Of a DNA stretch of 64,000 nucleotides, positions 25,463-35,000 are shown in pieces. The stretch comes from PSRF01 sp051000815 (GTDB lineage: Bacteria; Acidobacteriota; Blastocatellia; Pyrinomonadales; Pyrinomonadaceae). Below the pieces are notes generated by a model. The model did no database searches and was not told the origin of the DNA. It saw only the letters and a list, made by a program, of their open reading frames with translations. Numbering within the stretch: position 1 is the stretch's first letter; each line of letters starts with the position of its first letter. The DNA lies in the NCBI GenBank assembly GCA_051000815.1, contig JBPCNX010000038.1, forward strand, positions 57,006 to 121,005, written 5' to 3'. Both the position numbers and the translations under genes were made by a program.

Positions 25463-25987
25463 ATGAAGAAGTGGTTAATCCGGATCGTCATAGTTCTGGT
25501 TGTCCTAATCCTGGTTGTCTTCATAGCCGGTGCCCTGCTTCCTGAGGAGCATCACGCTTCTCGAACTTTAGCGACGAAACAATCGCCGCAAGTCATGTGG
25601 GACACAATCAATGATCATGCGAATGAACCGAAATGGCGGCCCGACGTCGCCAGTGTCACGTCACTTGGGGAACGCGACGGGAAACCCGTTTGGCAGGAGA
25701 ACTACAAGGACGGCAACAAGGTGGCGTTAATGACAACTGAATCAAAACCACCAACCCGCATGGTGCGCGAACTGACCGACCTCGAGGGGCCTTTCAGTGG
25801 AAGCTGGGAAATCGACATTGCACCTACGCCAGAAGGTAGTAAGATCACCATCACCGAAATTGGCAAAGTATCAAATCCCCTCTTTCGCTTCGTTTCAAAA
25901 TTCATTATCGGGCACACGACTTTTATGGAAAGATATCTGGAAGGCTTGGCCGGTAAGTTTGGCGAGCAGCCGCAATTAACTGGGTGA
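25463..25987 (+). CDS. Membrane-anchored SRPBCC (START/Bet v1-like) protein
   Basis: ATG 25463 with AAGGAG at 25452-25457 gives 174 residues. One N-terminal membrane helix (L-I-R-I-V-I-V-L-V-V-L-I-L-V-V-F-I-A-G-A) is followed by a SRPBCC fold: S-P-Q-V-M-W-D-T-I-N-D-H, then strands ending G-S-W-E-I-D-I-A-P and G-S-K-I-T-I-T-E, and a long C-terminal helix. The fold binds hydrophobic ligands; no ligand can be named. The frame upstream of 25463 is open to 25364 but overlaps the terminator region and has no coding look. The hydrolase gene starts 4 bases after the stop. Confidence 0.8.
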   Translation: MKKWLIRIVIVLVVLILVVFIAGALLPEEHHASRTLATKQSPQVMWDTINDHANEPKWRPDVASVTSLGERDGKPVWQENYKDGNKVALMTTESKPPTRMVRELTDLEGPFSGSWEIDIAPTPEGSKITITEIGKVSNPLFRFVSKFIIGHTTFMERYLEGLAGKFGEQPQLTG

Positions 25988-25991
25988 AATC

Positions 25992-27578
25992 ATGGCAGGC
26001 AAACGACTATTCGCATGCAGTACCCATCACGGCGGTCTTGCCACTTTTGCCGGCGCCGCGGTTCTCGCTCTCTTCTTGATTTCGTTCGACGTGAACGCCC
26101 GGCAGAGCGCTGCTTCCACCGGGCGTCAAAGTGCAGCGTCCGCGCAGACAGCTGGGATTCTGAAGCCGTGCGAGATTGAGGGCGTTTCCGGAAAAAAACT
26201 CTGCGGAACGTACACCGTCCATGAGAACCGGCAGACGAAGCAGGGCCGCAAAATAGATCTGAAGATAGTAGTGTTTCTGGCGACCGGCCCGCGTCCTGAA
26301 TCCGATCCGCTGGTTTATATCCCTGGCGGTCCAGGCTCATCGGCGACGGAAGACGCGCCTTATCTCGCCAAACCGTTCGCCAGGATACGTGAGCAGCGAG
26401 ATCTATTATTTGTAGATCAACGCGGCACGGGCAGTTCAAACCCTCTCAATTGCGATTTGTTCAACCCCGCCGAGTTACAGAGTTACCTCGGCTATTTTTT
26501 CCCGCTTGAAGCTGTGCGCAAGTGTCGCGCAGAACTCGAAAGCAAAGCCGACCTGAAGCTTTATACGACATCGATTGCCATGGACGACCTCGATGAAGTA
26601 AGAGCAGCACTCGGTTACAAACAACTCAACCTCTATGGGGCTTCATACGGAACGCGTGCGGCGCTGGTCTATCTGAAGCGCCACAGCGCGCATGTGCGTA
26701 CTGCTACGCTCTTTGGCGTCTCGCCGACAAATCAATTCATGCCACTCGCTTTTCCGCAGCACACCGAACGCGCGCTTCAGGGTGTTTTGTCTGAGTGTGC
26801 CGGCGATGCGGCTTGCCACAAGGCATTTCCCGAACTGCAAAAGGAAACAAAAGCGGTCCTGGAAAGATTGCTCAAAGGGCCAGTCGAAGTCGTTGTTAAC
26901 AAAGACAGCGTAAGTGGCAACAATTCGCCGCCGCCCGAAGCCGCGACTGGCAGCGGCAAGGTCACCGTGCGACTCTCGCGGAATCTGGTGGCGGAAGCGA
27001 TTCGTTACATGCTCTACAACCCCGCAGCGGCTCTGCGAATTCCCCTGTTTCTTCATCTTGCGGCTCATGACGACTTTGGGCCGCTGGCAGCTGCGGCACT
27101 TGATTATCGGCGCGGGCTGGTAGCGAGTGGCAGCAACGGAATGTATCTCACGGTTACCTGTGCGGAAGACTTGCCATGGATCAAGTCCGATGAAGCTGAA
27201 CGGCTTGCGGCAAACACTTTTCTTGGCAACTACCGTTTTCGCGAACAGCGCGAAGCTTGTGCGCTCTGGCCTCGCGCTTCAATTGAATTAGATTACAGCG
27301 AACCAGTGCGTTCAAACGTGCCGGTTCTTATCCTCACCGGCGAATGGGATCCCGTGACGCCACCTGCGAATGGCGCCGGAGTGGCGCGCCACCTTTCTCA
27401 GAATCTCCACATTGTGATACCGCACGGAGGACATGGCGTTAACGGCCTGGAAGGCGTGGACTGCATAGAGCGCTTACTGGATGACTTTGTTGCTCGCGGA
27501 ACTGTGAAGGGACTGGAAACTTCGTGCGTGAAAGCTGTTCGTCGCAAACCCTGGGTGCTTGCGAAAGCCAGTAAGTAG
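25992..27578 (+). CDS. Secreted alpha/beta hydrolase, TAP-like (tripeptidyl aminopeptidase / proline iminopeptidase type)
   Basis: This 528-residue exported hydrolase has an N-terminal signal segment (about 15-37). The oxyanion region is I-P-G-G-P-G-S-S, the nucleophile elbow is G-A-S-Y-G-T, the acid Asp lies in G-E-W-D-P-V-T-P-P and the His in H-G-G-H-G. The Cys-rich lid and the C-terminal TAP-like domain fit peptidases that remove N-terminal residues. The substrate is not known. A short perfect repeat R-Q-S-A-A-S occurs twice after the signal region. The last two codons and the stop (AGT AAG TAG) are part of a heptamer array that continues downstream. Confidence 0.88.
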   Translation: MAGKRLFACSTHHGGLATFAGAAVLALFLISFDVNARQSAASTGRQSAASAQTAGILKPCEIEGVSGKKLCGTYTVHENRQTKQGRKIDLKIVVFLATGPRPESDPLVYIPGGPGSSATEDAPYLAKPFARIREQRDLLFVDQRGTGSSNPLNCDLFNPAELQSYLGYFFPLEAVRKCRAELESKADLKLYTTSIAMDDLDEVRAALGYKQLNLYGASYGTRAALVYLKRHSAHVRTATLFGVSPTNQFMPLAFPQHTERALQGVLSECAGDAACHKAFPELQKETKAVLERLLKGPVEVVVNKDSVSGNNSPPPEAATGSGKVTVRLSRNLVAEAIRYMLYNPAAALRIPLFLHLAAHDDFGPLAAAALDYRRGLVASGSNGMYLTVTCAEDLPWIKSDEAERLAANTFLGNYRFREQREACALWPRASIELDYSEPVRSNVPVLILTGEWDPVTPPANGAGVARHLSQNLHIVIPHGGHGVNGLEGVDCIERLLDDFVARGTVKGLETSCVKAVRRKPWVLAKASK

Positions 27579-27611
27579 TAAGTAGTAGGCAGTAGACAGT
27601 AATCAGTAGGC
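27570..27611 (+). repeat. Heptamer tandem array (AGTARNN family), 6 units
   Basis: Six uninterrupted 7-bp units, all starting AGTA: AGTAAGT twice, AGTAGGC twice, AGTAGAC and AGTAATC. The array begins inside the hydrolase gene and supplies its stop codon. Confidence 0.9.
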
Positions 27612-27687
27612 ACGATGGCTTTGCAAAAAGATCGTGCGATGTAGTCGCAGGCTTGTTGAAGGGCGAAGCGTCCCACCAACGCTCTTT

Positions 27688-27704
27688 AGTCCGCTTCGCG
27701 GACT
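27688..27704. repeat. Palindrome AGTCCGC-TTC-GCGGACT
   Basis: Perfect 7-bp stem with a 3-base loop, between the two convergent genes. The same core (AGTCCGCGAAGCGGAC and variants) occurs four times in the foldback at 61187-61450. No T tract follows, so I do not call it a terminator. Confidence 0.75.
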
Positions 27705-27709
27705 CCCGA

Positions 27710-30700
27710 TCAATCCACCACGCGAACCCTCACCTCAGTTCCATTGGTGCGAATCTCCGGGACATACATTGCATGCCCGAGAACCGGAAGGGCATGAAAC
27801 GCTCCGGGAGCTTCAGCTCTCATTTCATAACTCATCTGCCAAACCCCCTCGGGAAGTTTGTCGATGAAGAGCGCCACCTTCCGGTCGCGAAGTTCCTGGT
27901 ATACCCGGCGCGTACGTCCTGTAAAGTCGGCCGGCGAGCTATAGTTCATCAGTTCAGACTTCTTGCTTCCCAGAGCCCCTGACTTGAGCTCCTTAACAAA
28001 AACATTCTCGCCGCTGCGGAGCTGCACCGCTTCGAGACCGCCGGGTTTGAGATCTTCAAAAAGCAGGTATTCATAGTTGTTCTTTGACTCAATCGTAATC
28101 ACCGCTTCTACCCGCTGACCACTTTCTACCGTTTCGCCATCGTTGAGCGGGACGCGTTCCGAAACGAAGCCTTTAAGCAGAGTCGGGTGATTTACCAGCT
28201 TGAAATATTGGCGGCGCACAAAGATTTCATTGCCCGCCGGAGTCAACGGTTCTTCCAAACTGAAAAACTTTGCCTCGGCCGAGAAGTAGATCGCCCCACT
28301 GCCGCCGTTCCGGCGAATCGTGATTTCGTTCGCTCCATCGCGAATAATCTCGCGCGGAATCGCGAACTTGCTAGGCGCTGTGATTGCATCGCCGGCTGCC
28401 GCCTGCTTTGTGACAATTGACCTTCCGTTTACCAGTAACTCATAACCAGACGGCGACGATACTTCTCCAGTGACTTTCAGATAGTCGTTCAAAGTCAGAA
28501 CCACTATCGCCGTGTCGCGTGTGTTACTCCACTGCGCGCCGCGTCGGTTTTTGACCAGCCAATTCGTTACCGGTTCGACCAGCTTGTTTTGCGGATCAAT
28601 GGCCAGCATTGCGCGCAGCGCAAAGGCAGTCGCTTCTACCCCGCCATCGGACCAACGCCAGTAAACTCCGTCCTCGCCCCAATGTGCTGTAGACATGACG
28701 GACGGATCCGAAGCCGGCCCCCCGCGCTGGACGATCGAAGCGTCCGGCCGCGTATCGATCTTCACGCCGTTTTCCAGGTTCTGAATGAGGAGCTTCGCCT
28801 GCTCCGGCTTACCCAGGCTGTGTGCGGCCAAAGCAAGCAACGCACGCGTGTAAGCATTGAGCCGGTCGCGATTGCTGTAGAGGTTGTCGAAGGCCGTTGT
28901 CTGGAACTGAGTCGGATTGGAAGACTCTCCCTGGTCGGGCCTCCGCAGCGACGCCCGGTGCACGGCCAGCGCGTGCAACATCCACGCTTGCGCGTCATGG
29001 TTTGATTCCTCTTCGACAAGCTCCCGATCGAGGAAGTCTGCAGCCCGAGATGCAACGTCCTGCTTAATCTCAATGCCGGCCTGGTGCGCGAGGGTCAGGC
29101 CCCAGAGCACATATGCTGACATGAAATGGTCGCTCTCGCCTTCCTTCCACCATCCCCAGCCACCATCACTATGTTGAAAATCGTAGAGACGCTCCAAACT
29201 CTGCCGCGTGATTGCCTCGAGCGCCTTCAAATCACGCTTGCCCTTTGGATGGTTGGCGTTTGCAGTGGATTGTTCGATACCGCCGAAAACCTTCTCCATC
29301 GCGGATTCGGGTTTGATACCTAAATCGCGCAGCGTCTTAGCGGTAATTGCGGCAGGCAGGAAACGACTCATGGTTTGTTCGGTGCAACCGTACGGGTAGT
29401 CGATAAGGTAAGGGAGTGCGTCGAGCATAGTGACGGCCATGCTGGGCGCGATTTGGACTGAAAGCGTCGTCGAATCTGCTCTCCGAGCGTGGGGAATGTT
29501 CAGGGTGACTGCCACTTCTGCGCTGCGCATCTTGCCAGAACGAGACACAAACTTTTCAATTCCGTGCTCATAGACTGCGTAGGTCTTTTCCATTGCATCC
29601 GCGTACTCATTTCCGCGCGCTTCAACTTTCAACTTCGCTTCACTTGCGTGCGACACAGTAACCAACCAATCGACTCTGGTCTCACTCCCGGGTTTTACTT
29701 CAATCCGGCCTTGTTCGCTCTGCACGGGTTTTCCATCTACCAGGAGGCCGGAAACGGTTAGACCTTTAGCGCTCAGCGATGGCAGGACCGTCATCGCTGC
29801 ATCGGTGTTGTTATTGATAACACCGGAGACAGTCACCTGGTCACCCACGACAAAGAAGCGCGGCGCTTGTAGCCGCACGATGAGCGGCTGTTTGGTTCGT
29901 GTTGAGGTATTGCCGATACCAAACTGATTTCCTTTCGTGGCGACGCGCGCTGTTGCCTGCCAGGTTGTCAGCGAGTCGGGATATTTAACCTTCACAGTTG
30001 CGTTACCGTTGTTGTCGGTGCGGATATCAGGCTGCCAAATAATTGTCGAACGGAAATCACTCCGCACCTGGACGGCTGGCGCCTGGTCCGGCGATCGACT
30101 CAGGTCAGCCAATACGGCCAGTTTGGCAAAGGCCGCATTTTCACTCGGACTACTTGCAGGTAGATTGCTAACCATTCTGCTGGACATACCGTCGACAGAA
30201 ACGGCTTCCGACAATGTTCCGCTCGGCGACATCTCCGCGGAATCACCCCGCCCCACGCCCGCTGTTCCCGACGCATACGCGTAACGGCGTCCAACCTTCA
30301 TCACCTCGTTCTCAGCTGCTTCCTTGTTCTTGCGATCGACTAACTGGCCCTTTTCCGTTGCCACAAGCCGCGCATAGGCTTTCTGATTAAACGTGCTCTG
30401 CGTTTGCACTGTTTGCGCTGGCTTACGACCGTAATAGAACTGACGCGGGTCGCCGGCATAGTCCTGCTGAATGTATTTAACGGATTCATCTATTAGTCCC
30501 AGGGCCACTTCAGCGGAGACTGGTTTGCCATCGACATCTCGAGTTGTGATCGAAAGCGTTCCATCTTCCTGCGGCTGATATTGCTCGCGATCCGCCTTCA
30601 CCTCGACTGACAGGAACTGCTTCACTGGCGGCACCACCAACTGTTTTGTGTCGGCGAATAGCTGTGCATCGCTCATCATAGTGGCATTGAGATAGATATT

Positions 30701-33700
30701 GGGTATGTGTTTTTCCTCGATCGGTAACTCGATCAACTTTGCCGTCCCTGTGATGTGAACCAGCTTATAACTGTAAAGATCCTCGCCCTCAACGCTGAAC
30801 AGAACGTAGCGATCGCTTTCCTGCACAAACAACATTACCGGCGTCGTTTGTCCCGCTCGAACAGTGTCCTTGTCGACTACGATCTGCAATCCCTGTTGAC
30901 GATAGCCAAGTTCGGTTGAAGCATTGTTGGCTACGAATACGTAGGTCTCGGCTTTGATCGGCGGCAGTACACGTTCCCGCCTGGCGCTTTGTGTACCCTG
31001 AGTTCCCTGACTGCTCTGCCAGGCAACACGATAGTAGCCTTCCCGCTCTGCTTGAAAAGTAAGTTGCGCGGCGCCCTCGAGGTCGGTCTTAACAGTTTGT
31101 GTGGCAATGTCGTCGTGTTGATAACCGCGAAACTTCAAGCGCCACGGTTTCTGGTTACGGGAAATTGGCGGCGGAAATGTCCCGGACTTTTCCCGCAATA
31201 AGCGCAACTCCTCGCCTTTCACTTCACGTCCGTTGGGATCAAGCCAAACCTCCCACCAATAATCACGAGTGATCTTTACCGTTCCCGTCGTGGCCACCGG
31301 CTGCTCATTCGCGTCTAACGCTTTGATATCGACAGTGACTCTGTCTTTGGGGCGATAGATATTTTTTTCCGGACGGGGATAAACGTAGTAGCGCTGGCGC
31401 GTCACGCGCACGTTTTCCGCAGCGACAATTTCGCGTCGCGATGAATCGGTAACGCGTGCTTCAATCCGATACTGAAAATCCTGGTTATAGTTTTCGCGCG
31501 GAGTGTCGAAGGTAAGCGTCGCTTTGCCGGTCGCATCGGTCTTAACCGTTTCCCGTTTGATCACCTGTCCCTGACCGCCGTAAGAAGGGTACCGGCCCAG
31601 CTGCTCGAGGTCATCGTAGTACCAGGGATAATCGCGGTATGGAAACCAATAGTGATAGAAAGGGCTTTGATAGACGACGACTTCCACTGAAGCACTGTTG
31701 ACAGGGCCGCCGAAGTAATAGTCCGCCTGGACATTTACCTCAACTTTCTCACCCAGGCGAAATGCCTTCTTTTTCCCGTCGACTTCCGGGGTCTTCACAC
31801 TAACTTTGAACTCGGGCAGCTTGTACTCTTCAAGCCGGAATAGGGTGGCGCTGCCGATTCCGTTTTGATGTCCCTGATCCCAGAACTGCACGTTGTAAGC
31901 TCCCAGAGGCAACTGCTCTCCCAGTTCAAAAGAGCTCCAGGCGCTACCGAAATCGTTGAGCGTCGCCTTGCCTTCTGCGACCTTGGTACCGCGAGGATCG
32001 TTGATCTGATATTCGAGGATTTGATTCGCGGGAGTCGTATAGACTCCGTTGCCAAACCGGCGCGCAATAAACTTCCACTGCACAGTTTCTTTGGGCCGGT
32101 AAGCGGGTCGATCCGTGAACGCATAAATGCGCCACGCTTCACCCGCGTGGGTGTGATTGGCGTAACCGTTGGAAAACGCCTGTGGAGCTTCGGCGCCGGG
32201 GCCAATTGCCGCCGCGAACAAGCCGCGTGAGTTGGTGTAATCCTTTAACGCAAAGTGGGCGAGACCGTCACTTTTTGTGACCTTTCGTAATTTGCGCCAG
32301 TGCCACTTGTTGTTCTGGTAATAGCTTTCCCAAAGGGCGACATTCCCGTTCGCGATTGGTGCGCCAGTCAGTGCATTGGCAAAATAGACCAGCGCCTGCT
32401 TTGAAGATGTTTTTAGAACCAGCGAGGCATCAGTAACCAGAACCAGATCGCGCGCCGTAAGGGCACCACTCTTCGCTTCGAGCACGTAAGCGCCGACAGG
32501 CAACTTGCCTTCGATGCGCACCTGTTCGCTAACAGGCTTGTGCTCACCTTTTTCCGGAAGCTCCTTAAACCAACTCTTCACAACTTCGCGGTCGGTAAGG
32601 GGAAGGCGCTGGATCCAGTTCATGTTTTCTTCGTCGGCCTCGCCGTCGTCATCCTCGGCCGATTTGGTAAAGCGCACATCGCGGGTCAACTCAACTTTGT
32701 AAAGCGCAAAACCCACGCGTCTTAGATTGCGAGCATTCAGGCCAAACTGAAGCTCTGAACCAGGAAGGAAAACGTTTGAAACTCCGATACTGAGAGACGG
32801 GTCCGTAATATTCTTAATCTGTTGCTGAGCTTGATCGTAGTAGCGTGTTTCGCCCTTTCTGAATTCCCGCAACAGACGCCGGTACATTTCAATGGCCCTG
32901 GCGTAGCTGGGCTCCTGTTGCCACTGGCCATCTTCCAGTTGACGCAGCGTGCCGTAATTGTTCATCCATTCGGCATAGTGAAAGAGCGCATCGTCGTACC
33001 AATCTGACTCCTTGCCGGTTTTGAGGGCGGCTTCAAACTCATCGGCAACGCGATCGCGCGACTCCCAGTCGCCCGCGTTGTTGCGCATGGTCATCGCGAT
33101 TAGAAAGTGCAAATGAACTTTTTGGTTTTCAGCGACGCTGATCTTTAGCGCATTCTCCAAAACGTCGAGAGGGATGAAGTTGCCGTAATAAGTGTAGTAG
33201 TAATAATCGTTCGTACGAGGCGCGTCAGCCGCTTTGAAAACAATCGCGAGATAGCGGTCGCGTGCCCGAACCACCTCGCGCTGCCCTGCCCACCAGTCGA
33301 GTGCTGAATGATAGTGAGGCCAGGCCACCGCCCAGTTCATTTGATCGCGACGCGTCCAAAAGAAGTCCGCTAGTGATTCGTGGGCTTCGGCCCAAATAAG
33401 GTCGCGATCCTCTACCTTCTCAGCAACGCGTATCAGTTCTTCAAGTTGCTTCTGGGCCTGCTCAAACTTTGTGTTGTCGGCAGTCTGAGTTGCTGCTTGC
33501 GCGCGCCAAAGCGTGTCGGCAAGACGGAAAGCGACCCACCGCTCCTCTGTTTGCGGGAGCGCAGCCCGGTCAGCCTTGCTGTAAAGCTCGTGGGCGCGCG
33601 CGTAGGACCGTTCGACATAAGCGCGTTCGGCATCGGCTTTCAGCTGAGGGTAACTGGCCTGTTGCGCCAGGCCGTTGAATATCAAAAAGAGGAGGGCGCC

Positions 33701-33721
33701 GAGAGAAATGATATTTTTCAT
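27710..33721 (-). CDS. Alpha-2-macroglobulin family protein, large, thioester type
   Basis: At 2003 residues this is the largest gene in the window. A signal peptide (M-K-N-I-I-S-L-G-A-L-L-F-L-I-F-N-G-L-A-Q) leads to about 300 residues of TPR-like helices. Macroglobulin beta domains with the bait-type region follow, then the thioester domain with Y-P-Y-G-C-T-E-Q-T-M (Cys1446, codon at 29384-29386), and the C-terminal receptor-binding-like domain. Cys and Gln of G-C-x-E-Q form the reactive thioester that traps attacking proteases in related proteins. There is no lipobox, unlike many bacterial homologues, so it may be soluble or held by its helical domain. No pbpC partner gene is adjacent. The role as a periplasmic protease trap is inferred from the family. 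Confidence 0.9.
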   Translation of the reverse strand: MKNIISLGALLFLIFNGLAQQASYPQLKADAERAYVERSYARAHELYSKADRAALPQTEERWVAFRLADTLWRAQAATQTADNTKFEQAQKQLEELIRVAEKVEDRDLIWAEAHESLADFFWTRRDQMNWAVAWPHYHSALDWWAGQREVVRARDRYLAIVFKAADAPRTNDYYYYTYYGNFIPLDVLENALKISVAENQKVHLHFLIAMTMRNNAGDWESRDRVADEFEAALKTGKESDWYDDALFHYAEWMNNYGTLRQLEDGQWQQEPSYARAIEMYRRLLREFRKGETRYYDQAQQQIKNITDPSLSIGVSNVFLPGSELQFGLNARNLRRVGFALYKVELTRDVRFTKSAEDDDGEADEENMNWIQRLPLTDREVVKSWFKELPEKGEHKPVSEQVRIEGKLPVGAYVLEAKSGALTARDLVLVTDASLVLKTSSKQALVYFANALTGAPIANGNVALWESYYQNNKWHWRKLRKVTKSDGLAHFALKDYTNSRGLFAAAIGPGAEAPQAFSNGYANHTHAGEAWRIYAFTDRPAYRPKETVQWKFIARRFGNGVYTTPANQILEYQINDPRGTKVAEGKATLNDFGSAWSSFELGEQLPLGAYNVQFWDQGHQNGIGSATLFRLEEYKLPEFKVSVKTPEVDGKKKAFRLGEKVEVNVQADYYFGGPVNSASVEVVVYQSPFYHYWFPYRDYPWYYDDLEQLGRYPSYGGQGQVIKRETVKTDATGKATLTFDTPRENYNQDFQYRIEARVTDSSRREIVAAENVRVTRQRYYVYPRPEKNIYRPKDRVTVDIKALDANEQPVATTGTVKITRDYWWEVWLDPNGREVKGEELRLLREKSGTFPPPISRNQKPWRLKFRGYQHDDIATQTVKTDLEGAAQLTFQAEREGYYRVAWQSSQGTQGTQSARRERVLPPIKAETYVFVANNASTELGYRQQGLQIVVDKDTVRAGQTTPVMLFVQESDRYVLFSVEGEDLYSYKLVHITGTAKLIELPIEEKHIPNIYLNATMMSDAQLFADTKQLVVPPVKQFLSVEVKADREQYQPQEDGTLSITTRDVDGKPVSAEVALGLIDESVKYIQQDYAGDPRQFYYGRKPAQTVQTQSTFNQKAYARLVATEKGQLVDRKNKEAAENEVMKVGRRYAYASGTAGVGRGDSAEMSPSGTLSEAVSVDGMSSRMVSNLPASSPSENAAFAKLAVLADLSRSPDQAPAVQVRSDFRSTIIWQPDIRTDNNGNATVKVKYPDSLTTWQATARVATKGNQFGIGNTSTRTKQPLIVRLQAPRFFVVGDQVTVSGVINNNTDAAMTVLPSLSAKGLTVSGLLVDGKPVQSEQGRIEVKPGSETRVDWLVTVSHASEAKLKVEARGNEYADAMEKTYAVYEHGIEKFVSRSGKMRSAEVAVTLNIPHARRADSTTLSVQIAPSMAVTMLDALPYLIDYPYGCTEQTMSRFLPAAITAKTLRDLGIKPESAMEKVFGGIEQSTANANHPKGKRDLKALEAITRQSLERLYDFQHSDGGWGWWKEGESDHFMSAYVLWGLTLAHQAGIEIKQDVASRAADFLDRELVEEESNHDAQAWMLHALAVHRASLRRPDQGESSNPTQFQTTAFDNLYSNRDRLNAYTRALLALAAHSLGKPEQAKLLIQNLENGVKIDTRPDASIVQRGGPASDPSVMSTAHWGEDGVYWRWSDGGVEATAFALRAMLAIDPQNKLVEPVTNWLVKNRRGAQWSNTRDTAIVVLTLNDYLKVTGEVSSPSGYELLVNGRSIVTKQAAAGDAITAPSKFAIPREIIRDGANEITIRRNGGSGAIYFSAEAKFFSLEEPLTPAGNEIFVRRQYFKLVNHPTLLKGFVSERVPLNDGETVESGQRVEAVITIESKNNYEYLLFEDLKPGGLEAVQLRSGENVFVKELKSGALGSKKSELMNYSSPADFTGRTRRVYQELRDRKVALFIDKLPEGVWQMSYEMRAEAPGAFHALPVLGHAMYVPEIRTNGTEVRVRVVD

Positions 33722-34468
33722 GACGGGTAGTTCGCCTTGTTAATTTCAAATTGCTGCAAGCGGCCGCGCACAGCGGCGCCTTAATCTTCCAGGTTGATGG
33801 GAGACTTTTTATTCCAGGGCTTGATGGGACCGTTAAGCCGAGTGGCGTGTCGTTCGTTAGAATTGACAAACCGTCCGCGAGTTGCCCAGTGGTTCTCCCT
33901 CTGGCATTAAATGAACGAACCGATCGGGAGAGACTTGCGCCGATTTGTCGTGCTGGGCCGGCTTTTTGAATGCAGCAAGTTGCCCTCACTTGGTAAGGCC
34001 CCCCGTCGGTGAGGGAAGACTGAGAGTTACGTTGTCAGATTAGTGTTAGGTTCGAACTACTTAACTTCGCCCTCTTAGACTCCGTATTTGTTCGTAGCAA
34101 ACTAAAATGTTCGCTTAGGCAATTGACCGTGGCGTAAGACAGCATCACGCAATTCGGTGCATTGACAGGCCAATGGTTTATGGGTAAAGTGCGGCGCGTA
34201 TTCCCCCGCAGCTTGTCGTTTACGTAGGACTCAAACGACCTCGCCTCACGTCAACGATTTCTCTAGCTTGATTTTCAAATCCATGCGATCAGTTTTCACT
34301 CACTTTGCTTCATCCTCGAAGGAGACAGGTGTGTGGGATTCCGGATTGCCAAGGCTTCACGGTTGCTTACCGGAACAGCGTTGCACAAAAATTGGCTAAG
34401 GCAATCGAGAACGATTCGGCAAACAGTACAGAACCACTCAACAGTTATTGCAGGCCTGCGAGCAGTAG
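33722..34468. other. Non-coding region between A2M and the 34469 gene
   Basis: 747 bases with no frame of coding character. It must contain the promoter for the minus-strand A2M gene, which I could not recognise. A plus-strand promoter is called at 34162-34190. A TTGACA at 33865 has no matching -10 box. Confidence 0.45.
34162..34190 (+). promoter_or_regulatory. Sigma-70-type promoter
   Basis: TTGACA (34162-34167), a 17-base spacer and TAAAGT (34185-34190). It points at the secreted unknown starting 279 bases downstream, leaving a long leader. Matches to consensus are 6/6 and 4/6. Confidence 0.55.
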
Positions 34469-34966
34469 ATGAGAATCATTACACTGACTCTATTATGGAT
34501 GAACGTGTTCTCGCCAGTGGGCTTTAATCAAGAGAAGAGCTGGCGAGGGATTGTGCCTCTACATTCCACTCGACTAGATGTCGAAAAGCTTATCGGGCGC
34601 CCGAATACACCCAATGGCTCAATGTATGACCCTGGTGCCTTGGACCCTACGGTTGATCGAATCTTTGTTGAGTATTCCTCTGGGTATTGCACAAAAGAAA
34701 GAAAGGGCGGATATGACGTACCGACTGGCACAGTGATACAAATTGCCATCACCTGGAGTAAAAAACAGGACTTCTGCGAGCTAAAAATAGATGAAAGCAA
34801 GTTAGAAAAATCCCTTGATTCTGAGATTCCGGGCTTGATTTATTACTCAAATATGGAGGAGGGCATTCTCTACACTGTGGAAGAAGGTAAGCTAAAGAAC
34901 ACCCATTATTTTTCTTCCAAAAAGGATTCCCACTTGAAATGTCCCCGAACGGAACGCCAGCAGTAA
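34469..34966 (+). CDS. Small secreted protein of unknown function
   Basis: This 165-residue frame has a short signal peptide (M-R-I-I-T-L-T-L-L-W-M-N-V-F) and a mature domain of mixed strands. Conserved-looking elements are L-H-S-T-R-L-D-V-E-K-L-I-G, F-V-E-Y-S-S-G-Y-C and the strand I-Q-I-A-I-T-W. The central L-H-S-T...V-E-K-L-I-G-x-P stretch resembles small secreted domains seen often in Acidobacteria, with no assigned role. The C-end is charged. It has no clear Shine-Dalgarno sequence. It ends 34 bases before a decayed RHS core, which could mean it came with that element. Real but unassigned. Confidence 0.6.
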   Translation: MRIITLTLLWMNVFSPVGFNQEKSWRGIVPLHSTRLDVEKLIGRPNTPNGSMYDPGALDPTVDRIFVEYSSGYCTKERKGGYDVPTGTVIQIAITWSKKQDFCELKIDESKLEKSLDSEIPGLIYYSNMEEGILYTVEEGKLKNTHYFSSKKDSHLKCPRTERQQ

Positions 34967-35000
34967 ATCTGCAACAAGAGGTCACATCTGCTACCGCAAC

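Noticed and set aside
33865..33893. TTGACA as a promoter upstream of the A2M region
   Set aside because: No acceptable -10 box at 16-18 bases, and it points away from the A2M gene.
34040..34075. tRNA-like T-loop sequence GGTTCGAA
   Set aside because: No pairing T-stem, acceptor stem or anticodon arm can be drawn around it.
34333..34527. 64-codon plus-strand frame upstream of the small secreted protein
   Set aside because: It overlaps the signal peptide of the better supported frame at 34469 and has no ribosome site or recognisable domain.
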